In this document: positions 37,666 to 45,108 of the stretch, in pieces
Numbering within the stretch: position 1 is the first letter of the stretch
Layout of the letters: each line of letters starts with the position of its first letter
From: Bacteroidota bacterium
Lineage (GTDB): Bacteria > Bacteroidota > Ignavibacteria > Kapaibacteriales > UBA2268
Reading direction: 5' to 3'
DNA length: 53,313 nt
Assembly: GCA_021780815.1 (NCBI GenBank)
Contig: JAJXYC010000009.1
Span: 95,157-148,469 of the forward strand
The notes under the pieces: model-generated
What the model saw: only the letters and a program-made list of their open reading frames with translations
Told to the model about the DNA's origin: nothing
Databases searched by the model: none
Program-made: the position numbers and the translations under genes

Positions 37666-39795
37666 ATGTTAAATACAAAAGAAATAATTTCATTTTTTAA
37701 ACAAGAAATCAATAGCTTTTATTTTTTAATTGGAGTATTTCTTGCTAAAATTATCGGTGATTTTCTCCTCATCTCTATATGGGGTAATGTTGGTTTTGAA
37801 GAAAATCTATTTTGGAAATTGATTACAACTATTCTTGTTGTTTTTTTTGGATATTTATATATCAATCAAAAAATTCAATTAAAAATATTCACTTTCAATG
37901 CGGATTTTGACAATACTTTTGTTAGTAATTTAAAGACATTAAGTATGGTTTACTTAATAAGTCTTATTTTAATTTTTATAATTGATGAATTTAAATCTTA
38001 TATAGAAAAGGCAAATTCTCCCTTTTTACCATTATTGCAAATATTCGGTTGGTATTATATAATTGTATCTTATTATTCCGTAAGTTTATTATTTAATTGG
38101 ATTAATTCCAAAAAAAACAAAAGGACAATTGCTTATTTTAACTATTTCAAAATCACGTTTATTGTTACAGTAGTCTACATTTTCATTGCACAATTAATTA
38201 ATTTTTATTTTGACATAAGTTTTTTATCGGATTTATGTTCATTGCTATATATACTGCTGGTTATATTTTTAGGAATTTGGTCATATATTTTGCCTTATAA
38301 TAAGGATTGGCTTTCTTTGTTCCAGAGATATGATTTAAAAGATTTAAAGATGTATCTAACATCTTTTGTAATATTATCTTTGGTACTTTTCTTTTCTTGG
38401 GTTGGGGAAAATACGACAATTACATATTCAATGGATTTAGTATATCCCGAGATGGGAAAACTCACTCTTTTACCAATTTTGGCAATAACTTTTTATGGTT
38501 TGCGAATATTATTGATTATGCCGAAAAAATCAAAAACTCAACAAGAGATTCAGCAAAAAGTAGATAGTATCTCAACATTAACAGCATTTAATAAGTTTAT
38601 TTTAGAAGAGAATATGTTAAATCGCTCTCAGCTATTAGAATACTTTATGCAATCTCTTCGTTCAGTAGTTAATGTAGATTTTGCTTGGGTAGAAGATTAC
38701 GAAGCAAAAGGAGATAATAGATATAAAATATTTTATAAAGTAAACAATAATTTTTTAGAACAATTCAATTCAATTCCAAATATTGGAAATATAGTAAATT
38801 CCATAGAAAATGTTACCATAATTGCTTCCATCAGAGATATATGGGCGCAAATCCCGAAAAATATGTTTAAAGGTTCAATAGCAATGATTCCAATTTTTGA
38901 ACGAAAACATAGAGTTGGGACAATCTTTCTTGGAAGAAAGCAATCATATTCTTTTGCAACAGAGGAACAGCAAATTATGAACACATTTGCTAAAAATTAT
39001 GAAGTAGCCTTAGTTAATTCGATTTTATTACAAGAAGCATTAGAAAAAAGGAGGTATCAATTTGAAATACAATTAGCAAAAGGAATTCAGAAGAAAATCA
39101 TACCACAAGAACTACCAAAGATTAAGAATTTTTCCATAGCAGGTATATCAATTCCTGCTAATGAATTAGGTGGAGATTATTACGATTTAATTCATCTAAA
39201 AAATGGTGAACCAACTTTATTAATTGCAGATGTATCTGGGAAAGGTGTTTCTGCGGCTTTGTATATGTCCCAATTAAAAGGTATAATCGCCTCGATTAGC
39301 AGTAATATACAAACTCCGACGCAACTTTTAGAAAATCTAAACTCTATTTTATATAAGCACACTGAAAGACAAATTTTTATAACACTTTCAGCAATTACTA
39401 TTGCAAACGAAAAAGGTTTATTGAAATATGTTCGTGCTGGTCATTCGCCTTTAATTGTAAAAAGTCAGGGAATAATTTTAGAAAAAGCACCCAAAGGCAT
39501 AGCATTAGGAGTTGCTAATTCAAATATTTTTTCCAATAATTTAGAAGAAATAGAAATACAATTATGCAAAGGTGATTTGGTTTTTGCTTATACTGACGGT
39601 CTTGATGAACTTAAAAATAAGGATAATAATGAATATGGAACTGCAAATATCCATAAAATAATAAGCGGTACTCAAGTAACAAAGGCACAAGATTTGATAG
39701 ATGAAACACTTATCAATATTAAATCGTATATGAATGGTGTAAGACAATTTGATGATTTAACAATTTTAACTTTATTATATAATGGTGATGAATAA
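37666..39795 (+). CDS. Membrane-bound GAF and SpoIIE/PP2C phosphatase (RsbU-like)
   Basis: The protein has 709 residues from the ATG at 37666; the frame begins earlier at a TTG. The first ~290 residues hold seven or eight membrane helices in a sensor-like layout. A GAF-type domain (about 300-455) follows, then a short helix, then a SpoIIE-type phosphatase (about 470-709). Its metal-binding motifs are NELGGDYYDLI, LIADVSGKGVSAALYMS and FAYTDGLDELKN. It should dephosphorylate a STAS protein; the STAS gene starts on its stop codon (TAATG). It forms a three-gene partner-switching operon with the STAS and kinase genes. The signal sensed is unknown. Confidence 0.88.
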   Translation: MLNTKEIISFFKQEINSFYFLIGVFLAKIIGDFLLISIWGNVGFEENLFWKLITTILVVFFGYLYINQKIQLKIFTFNADFDNTFVSNLKTLSMVYLISLILIFIIDEFKSYIEKANSPFLPLLQIFGWYYIIVSYYSVSLLFNWINSKKNKRTIAYFNYFKITFIVTVVYIFIAQLINFYFDISFLSDLCSLLYILLVIFLGIWSYILPYNKDWLSLFQRYDLKDLKMYLTSFVILSLVLFFSWVGENTTITYSMDLVYPEMGKLTLLPILAITFYGLRILLIMPKKSKTQQEIQQKVDSISTLTAFNKFILEENMLNRSQLLEYFMQSLRSVVNVDFAWVEDYEAKGDNRYKIFYKVNNNFLEQFNSIPNIGNIVNSIENVTIIASIRDIWAQIPKNMFKGSIAMIPIFERKHRVGTIFLGRKQSYSFATEEQQIMNTFAKNYEVALVNSILLQEALEKRRYQFEIQLAKGIQKKIIPQELPKIKNFSIAGISIPANELGGDYYDLIHLKNGEPTLLIADVSGKGVSAALYMSQLKGIIASISSNIQTPTQLLENLNSILYKHTERQIFITLSAITIANEKGLLKYVRAGHSPLIVKSQGIILEKAPKGIALGVANSNIFSNNLEEIEIQLCKGDLVFAYTDGLDELKNKDNNEYGTANIHKIISGTQVTKAQDLIDETLINIKSYMNGVRQFDDLTILTLLYNGDE

Positions 39796-40145
39796 TGGAC
39801 GGAATACCAAAGTTTCAAATATTGAAAGACTTTTCGGAAGAGCAAGTTTTTCTAAACATTATTGGATATCTCGATGCCCACACTGCTCCTGAGCTAGAAC
39901 TAGCGCTAAAAGAATCTATGGAAAAAGGTAAATACAATATAGTAGTTGATTTTGAAAAATTAGACTACATAAGTAGTGCGGGTTTTGGTGTATTTATGGA
40001 ATTTATTGAAGAAATCAGGCAAAAGAACGGCGATATTAAAATGATAGCAATGAATTCCAAAATTCGCCACCTTTTTAATATTCTTGGGTTTGATGTTTTG
40101 TTCGAAATTTATAATGATAAAAATCAGCTCTTGGGAAATAATTAA
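39795..40145 (+). CDS. STAS-domain anti-anti-sigma factor (RsbV/SpoIIAA-like)
   Basis: A 116-residue single STAS domain. The likely phosphorylation site is S61 in FEKLDYISSAGFGVFMEF, aligned with the D-S-T-G serine of RsbV. In the known pathway the unphosphorylated form sequesters the RsbW kinase and frees its target. The ATG overlaps the phosphatase stop codon, so stoichiometric co-translation is likely, and the RsbW-like gene follows after 34 bases. Confidence 0.92.
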   Translation: MDGIPKFQILKDFSEEQVFLNIIGYLDAHTAPELELALKESMEKGKYNIVVDFEKLDYISSAGFGVFMEFIEEIRQKNGDIKMIAMNSKIRHLFNILGFDVLFEIYNDKNQLLGNN

Positions 40146-40179
40146 TTTATTTTAGGTTTATTGATAGAGAATTAATTTA

Positions 40180-40623
40180 ATGGATATTAAAGTAAAGTCA
40201 CATATTGAAAGCATTGAAATTGCATCTGATACAAAAGAACTAATCCGTCTTCGTGATTTTTTTTCAAATTTTGCAAAAAAATTAAAAATTTCGGAAGAGA
40301 TGGTTTTTCATATTAACTTAGCAATTGATGAAATTTGTTCTAATTTGATTAAGCATTCATATAAAGATGATTCAACTAAAAGAATTTTGGTTGAATTTGA
40401 AATAATAAATAATAATTTATTAAAAATCAAAATTTACGATGAAGGAGAACCTTTCAATCCAATCAAGTTTAATACACCTGATTTGCATAATCATATCACC
40501 CATCCTCATAAAGGCGGACTGGGAATCCCTCTTGTTAAACTACTTGTAAATAAAATGACTTACACAATTTTATCCCAAAATCCACAAAGAAATTTACTCG
40601 AAATTGAATTTATTTTTAATTAA
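40180..40623 (+). CDS. RsbW-like serine kinase / anti-sigma regulatory factor
   Basis: A 147-residue GHKL ATPase without a dimerisation histidine. The N box is INLAIDEICSNLIKHSY, G1 is YDEGEPFNP and G2 is KGGLGIPLVKLL, as in the RsbW/SpoIIAB family. It should phosphorylate the adjacent STAS protein and bind a target, classically a sigma factor. No sigma factor gene lies in the window, so the target is unknown. The cytochrome c genes start 92 bases later. Confidence 0.9.
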   Translation: MDIKVKSHIESIEIASDTKELIRLRDFFSNFAKKLKISEEMVFHINLAIDEICSNLIKHSYKDDSTKRILVEFEIINNNLLKIKIYDEGEPFNPIKFNTPDLHNHITHPHKGGLGIPLVKLLVNKMTYTILSQNPQRNLLEIEFIFN

Positions 40624-40715
40624 ACTGCTATAAATCCGTCAATTAAAAATTATAAAATTAATAAAACAACAATCTAAATTATTTTTCATATTTTTGTTTA
40701 AAAGAAAGTTGCAAA

Positions 40716-41717
40716 ATGAAAGGAATAGTAATAGCTATAAGTGTAATATTAGGAATAATACTTGGTATATTCCCATCAATCCACAAACCTAAACCTAAAT
40801 GGTGGAAATTGCTGGTTGCAAGTTTATTTATCATAAATTTGGTTTTAGTAATTTCTCCTATTCTGGTTGCAGATTTAAACTATGTAAACTTTTTAGCACA
40901 ATCAAACAGCACAGAGGTTTTAACAATTAACCCAAATGATGGAAATTTAATTAAGCATACTAATTCAGATACATTTTTCATTGAACCTGTTACTTATCCG
41001 ATTATCACTAAAATTCCATTTGAATCATTAAAAGATAAATTGTTAAAAATTCAGTTTGACCCTACAACAAGGCATTTTAATGTATTGGCAACAACAAATA
41101 AATCCTTTGTACCATTAACGTATCCGTATATAATTGAATTAAAAGAAAGAATCAAAATTATGGTATTACACGTTCCAGTAGCTTGGACTGCTGTTCTTGC
41201 GTATTTATTTGCAATGATATTTGCTATACGCTATTTACAGACCAAAGATTTGAAGTTTGATATTTATGCGGTTTCGTCGGCAGGTGTTGGAGTAATAATG
41301 ACTATTCTTGCAACAGTTACGGGAATGATATGGGCAAAATTTAATTGGGGTTCGTACTGGAATTGGGATCCACGAGAAACCTCTATTTTTGTTTTGCTCT
41401 TGATTTATTTTGCTTATTTTGCTTTGAGACAATCAATAGAAAATCCTGAAACACGTTCAAGATTGTCTGCTGTTTATTCCATTATAGCTTTTGCAACAGT
41501 TCCATTTTTTGTATTCATTCTACCAAGAATTTCAAGCGGCTTGCATCCTGGTGCTTCTGGTGAAGGCACTTCTGGACCTGTATTAGGTGGTGGAACTGGT
41601 ATGTTAGATAATAATTTGCTCTTTACTTTTGGATTTTCTATGTTTTGCTTTTCTTTACTTTTCTTTTGGATTTTAAATCTAAAAATTAGGTCTGAAATTT
41701 TATATAATAGCAAATAA
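40716..41717 (+). CDS. ccmC: Cytochrome c maturation protein CcmC-like, with an extra N-terminal domain
   Basis: A 333-residue heme-handling membrane protein. The tryptophan-rich WWD segment WGSYWNWDPRETS (211-223) is flanked by external histidines H152 (LHVPVAW) and H277 (SSGLHPGAS), which in the family hold heme for CcmE. The six-helix core starts near residue 145. Ahead of it there are two helices (1-20, 30-52) and a ~90-residue soluble segment, so the protein is roughly 90 residues longer than usual CcmC. The gene order ccmC-ccmD-ccmE-ccmF supports this over CcsA. Confidence 0.87.
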   Translation: MKGIVIAISVILGIILGIFPSIHKPKPKWWKLLVASLFIINLVLVISPILVADLNYVNFLAQSNSTEVLTINPNDGNLIKHTNSDTFFIEPVTYPIITKIPFESLKDKLLKIQFDPTTRHFNVLATTNKSFVPLTYPYIIELKERIKIMVLHVPVAWTAVLAYLFAMIFAIRYLQTKDLKFDIYAVSSAGVGVIMTILATVTGMIWAKFNWGSYWNWDPRETSIFVLLLIYFAYFALRQSIENPETRSRLSAVYSIIAFATVPFFVFILPRISSGLHPGASGEGTSGPVLGGGTGMLDNNLLFTFGFSMFCFSLLFFWILNLKIRSEILYNSK

Positions 41718-41758
41718 TAAATAGGTATTTTTAATTTTTGAGGTAATAAGGTAGATTT

Positions 41759-41914
41759 ATGCAATTCTTCGAACAAAACACTTTATATATAGTGCTCGTA
41801 ATTTCAATTATTATTTGGTTAGGTATTTTTTACTATCTTTTCCAAATTGATAAAAAAATTACAAAACTTGAAAAAATGGCTGAAGTAAGTAATTTTAATC
41901 AAAACAATGAATAA
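41759..41914 (+). CDS. ccmD: CcmD-like small membrane protein
   Basis: A 51-residue protein in the gap between ccmC and ccmE. One hydrophobic helix (IVLVISIIIWLGIFYYLF, residues 11-28) is followed by a basic, charged stretch (QIDKKITKLEKMAEV), the typical CcmD layout. In known systems CcmD helps release holo-CcmE from CcmC. A GAGGTAATAAGG stretch precedes the ATG. Identification rests on size, topology and position, since CcmD is poorly conserved. Confidence 0.8.
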   Translation: MQFFEQNTLYIVLVISIIIWLGIFYYLFQIDKKITKLEKMAEVSNFNQNNE

Positions 41915-42014
41915 TAATTAATTAAATTATTACTAAATTAAGATTTAAATTTAAATTATTATTAAATTTGTAATTAATTAATTTACAAATACAATTTAGT
42001 TAAGGAATACAATA

Positions 42015-42410
42015 ATGAAAACAAAATATATTGTTATCGGAATAATTGCAATTGGATTTCTTGCAGTTGCCGCCCTTTCTTTCAATTCAAGTAAAATAGA
42101 TTATGCTGATTTCCAAACAGCAAAATCAACAGAAAAAACAGTGCAAATTATTGGGAAACTTTCTAAACAATTTCCAATTAATTACAATCCCACTACAAAT
42201 ACATTAACTTTTACTTTGATAGATGAAAAGGACAACTCAGAATTTGTAACTTACAATGGTTCTAAACCAAATAATTTTGATATAGCACCAATGGTTGTTG
42301 TCAAAGGACGATATGAAGATGGTAAATTTAATGCAAGTGAAATCCTGACGAAGTGTCCATCAAAATATGAAGGAAAATTCCAAAAAAATAAATCTATGGG
42401 AGACAATTAA
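42015..42410 (+). CDS. ccmE: Heme chaperone CcmE, cysteine (CXXXY) type
   Basis: A 131-residue protein with an N-terminal anchor helix (residues 5-22) and an OB-fold body with IIGKLSK and VVVKGRYEDGKFNASEILTKC. The heme-attachment motif reads C114-P-S-K-Y118 in place of the usual H-x-x-x-Y, so heme would bind through cysteine, as in the system I* variants described for Desulfovibrio and archaea. It carries heme from CcmC to CcmF. The stop overlaps the ccmF start (TAATG). Confidence 0.9.
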   Translation: MKTKYIVIGIIAIGFLAVAALSFNSSKIDYADFQTAKSTEKTVQIIGKLSKQFPINYNPTTNTLTFTLIDEKDNSEFVTYNGSKPNNFDIAPMVVVKGRYEDGKFNASEILTKCPSKYEGKFQKNKSMGDN

Positions 42411-44755
42411 TGGTTGGTCAAGTTACAATTTGGATTAGTTTTGTCTTATCTTTATTGCTTACAATTTTATATTTTATAGCAAATTCTCACAAAGGAGGTA
42501 GGTTAGGTCGATTTCTTAATATATTTTACTTAACCTTGCCTACAATGCTTTTATTAGCGTCTGCATATTTAATGATAAACATATTAGACCATAACTATAG
42601 ATTTACTTATATTTGGTCATATTCAAATAATAGTTTACCCACACATATATTAATTACTTCGTTCTTTTCAGGTCAAGAGGGTTCATTCTTGCTATGGGCG
42701 CTTTTAGTTGCGTTCTTTGCATTAGCAGTTAGAAAATATGCCAGAAAATACGGCTACGAAGAATTAGTTATGGGTATATTTGGGCTGGTTATGATTTATT
42801 TAACTTTAATGTTGATTTTAAAAAGCCCATTTGAATATATTTGGAAAAGTTTTCCTGATGAAAATTTACCAATCAATTTTATGCCACCCGATGGTAGGGG
42901 GTTGAATCCAATACTTGAAAACTTCTGGAATATGATACATCCTCCAATTTTATTTATTGGATATTCTGTTATGACTATTCCATTTGTGTTTGCACTTGCT
43001 GGATTAATAAAAAAAGACTTCCAAAATTGGATAAAAATTGCGACACCTTGGACCTTATTTGCCGCGGGGATTTTAGGGTTAGGAATTATGCTCGGTGGAT
43101 TTTGGTCTTATGAAACACTTGGTTGGGGTGGATTTTGGGGCTGGGACCCTGTTGAAAATGCTTCTTTAATGCCTTGGCTATTAGCTAATGCATTAGTGCA
43201 TACTATGATTGTGCAAAGAAAAACCAACGGATTAATAAAAACTAATTTCTTGGTTGCTTTATTATCTTTTATTTTTGTCCTGTTTTCTACATTTTTGACA
43301 AGAAGTGGTATTTTAGGTGATATGTCAGTTCATTCTTTCGGGGAACCTGGTAAAGCCGCTTATGCTGTGTTGCTTGGTGTTCTCGTTTTATTCTTGTTAA
43401 TTAGCATTTTCTTTTTCCTTACTCGTTTAAAAGATATTAATGCAAGCATAGAGAAAAAAGATTTTCAAATCAATTCTCGTGAATTTGTAATCTCGTTAGG
43501 TGCTTTTGCCTTGTTAATTTCTACACTTGTTATTTTTGTTGGTACTACTTGGCCTATTACCACAGAATTATTTGGTGGTACTAAATCTTCTGTTGATATT
43601 TCTTTTTATGATAAATGGAATTTGCCAATTGCCGTAGTGATTTTACTTTTAAATGGACTTGCTTTCTATTTGAATTGGCAAAAATCTAATTGGAAAGACA
43701 TCGGTAAAAAATTATTCTTGCCCACTCTGCTCTCAATTATTGTAACTGCAATTTTAATTGTATTGAAGTTAAATAAAATTAATTTTATTATTCTAGCTTT
43801 TGCCGCAATATTTTCAATTTTAATTAATTTACAAATTTTCCTCAAATTAATAAAAAGTTCGTTAAGCAAAACTGGGAGTGTTCTCTCTCATATTGGGACA
43901 GCACTTTTATTACTTGGGGTGATTTACAGTGGTGGTTATTCGGAAAAAGAAACTTTTACCCTTGCACAAGGTGAAACTGACACTGCTTTTGGCTATAATA
44001 TTACTTTTCTTTCAAGAGAAAAAGTAAATCCTGAACGTAAAGACCAAGAACGATACGAATATAAATTACAATTTGAGAAAAATAATTCAAAAAGTGAAAT
44101 TGGTTCTATAATTTACTGGAGCGATTTTAATCAAAGAACCCAAATGTTTTTAGAGCCGGGAATTAAAACTGTTTTGACAAAAGATTTATACGTTTCTCCT
44201 ATTGCGTATAGAGAAGAAGTTGATTTGCCAACAACAATTTTAACAAAAGGCGAATCAACCAAATGTCCTTTTGATAGTTCAATTAGCATTACTTTAGAAT
44301 CTTTCGATATGTCTTCTGCTCAAATGAACGACAATAATGAAATACTTTTTGGGGCAATTGTAACAGTGAAAACACCAACTAATACTTCTTCTGATTCGCT
44401 TTACACTTGGATGAACACTCAAACTTACGAGGGAAAACCTATTATGTATCCAATTAACGGCAAAAGTATCAAAATTGGCTTTAGTGGCTTAAATGGTGGA
44501 ATGGGTGCACCTGGAAAAACACAAGCAAAAATCGTTTTCAGTACAAATGACCAAAATATTGATAATACTAAAAAATACTTTACATTCCAAATTGAAATTA
44601 AACCATTTATGTATTTAGTTTGGCTCGGTGCTGTTCTTGCTATTGGGGGCTTTCTCATTGCCATCCCTAAACAGATTAGGAAAAATAAAGAACTTGAATC
44701 TTTAATTATAAGTGAAGAACACGAAGAAGAAAAACAAAATCCAACAGAAGAATAA
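42410..44755 (+). CDS. ccmF: Cytochrome c heme lyase CcmF
   Basis: A 781-residue membrane protein with about fourteen helices. The WWD domain is GWGGFWGWDPVENASLMPWL, with external histidines in SHKGGRLGRF, NMIHPPILFIG and VHTMIVQR typical of CcmF. A large periplasmic domain (about 520-745) precedes the last helix, and the C-terminus is acidic (SEEHEEEKQNPTEE). It ligates heme to apocytochrome c. No CcmH, CcmG or CcmAB genes are in the window. A strong terminator hairpin follows about 60 bases downstream. Confidence 0.93.
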   Translation: MVGQVTIWISFVLSLLLTILYFIANSHKGGRLGRFLNIFYLTLPTMLLLASAYLMINILDHNYRFTYIWSYSNNSLPTHILITSFFSGQEGSFLLWALLVAFFALAVRKYARKYGYEELVMGIFGLVMIYLTLMLILKSPFEYIWKSFPDENLPINFMPPDGRGLNPILENFWNMIHPPILFIGYSVMTIPFVFALAGLIKKDFQNWIKIATPWTLFAAGILGLGIMLGGFWSYETLGWGGFWGWDPVENASLMPWLLANALVHTMIVQRKTNGLIKTNFLVALLSFIFVLFSTFLTRSGILGDMSVHSFGEPGKAAYAVLLGVLVLFLLISIFFFLTRLKDINASIEKKDFQINSREFVISLGAFALLISTLVIFVGTTWPITTELFGGTKSSVDISFYDKWNLPIAVVILLLNGLAFYLNWQKSNWKDIGKKLFLPTLLSIIVTAILIVLKLNKINFIILAFAAIFSILINLQIFLKLIKSSLSKTGSVLSHIGTALLLLGVIYSGGYSEKETFTLAQGETDTAFGYNITFLSREKVNPERKDQERYEYKLQFEKNNSKSEIGSIIYWSDFNQRTQMFLEPGIKTVLTKDLYVSPIAYREEVDLPTTILTKGESTKCPFDSSISITLESFDMSSAQMNDNNEILFGAIVTVKTPTNTSSDSLYTWMNTQTYEGKPIMYPINGKSIKIGFSGLNGGMGAPGKTQAKIVFSTNDQNIDNTKKYFTFQIEIKPFMYLVWLGAVLAIGGFLIAIPKQIRKNKELESLIISEEHEEEKQNPTEE

Positions 44756-44814
44756 TTATTCTTTTGGTAAATTTGACTTAATCTATAATAAAAAAGTACA
44801 AATCTTATATTTAT

Positions 44815-44851
44815 CTCCTGGATGTTTCAAATCTTTCGGGAGGTTTTTTTT
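44815..44851 (+). terminator. Rho-independent terminator after ccmF
   Basis: CTCCTG and CGGGAG form a 6-bp stem (one T-G), with GAT/ATC able to extend it inside the loop, followed by GTTTTTTTTG. It ends the ccm operon. Confidence 0.72.
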
Positions 44852-44852
44852 G

Positions 44853-44877
44853 TTATTCTGAACGAAGCGAAGAATCA
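44853..44877. repeat. Dispersed intergenic repeat-like motif (TTCTGAACGAAGCGAAGAATC)
   Basis: The sequence TTATTCTGAACGAAGCG followed by AAGAATCA has an ATTCT/AGAAT inverted repeat. I recognise near-identical motifs as common intergenic repeats in Bacteroidota and Chlorobi genomes. There is only one copy in this window, so its repeat status is from memory. Confidence 0.4.
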
Positions 44878-44907
44878 ATGAAAAGAAAGAACTTTTTTTT
44901 GGTATTT

Positions 44908-45010
44908 CTATATTTTTACAAATTTAATTGGCTTTTCATTCCCAATGTTAAAGAAATAAATACCTGTGGAAGGACGGGAACATCAATTTTATTATTGCTG
45001 CCAATCAAGA
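44908..45010 (-). pseudogene. Relic of a T9SS sorting domain (ghost gene end)
   Basis: On the minus strand the frame reads STGIYFFNIGNEKPIKFVKI and a TAG stop at 44908. The last 63 bases match the end of the beta-helix gene at 303-1742 with about nine differences, and the protein ending matches almost residue for residue. Upstream, LIGSNNKIDVPVLP lies in another frame, consistent with a one-base loss near 44966. No long ORF precedes it, so the body of the gene is gone. It occupies most of the 353-base gap between ccmF and the histidine kinase. Confidence 0.75.
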
Positions 45011-45033
45011 ATGATTAACCTACTTTGCTACCA

Positions 45034-45041
45034 CAAATATA
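45034..45041 (-). promoter_or_regulatory. Orphan -7-like element ahead of the T9SS relic
   Basis: The minus strand reads TATATTTG followed by TGG, an exact TAnnTTTG match, pointing at the relic 24 bases downstream. It may be the surviving promoter of the lost gene. No -33 TTTG is clear. Confidence 0.3.
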
Positions 45042-45108
45042 GAAGATTTTTTTTTATCCTCTTTGTCCCAATTTCGTAGATGGGGTTTTGGGTATTCCCT
45101 ATAAAAAT

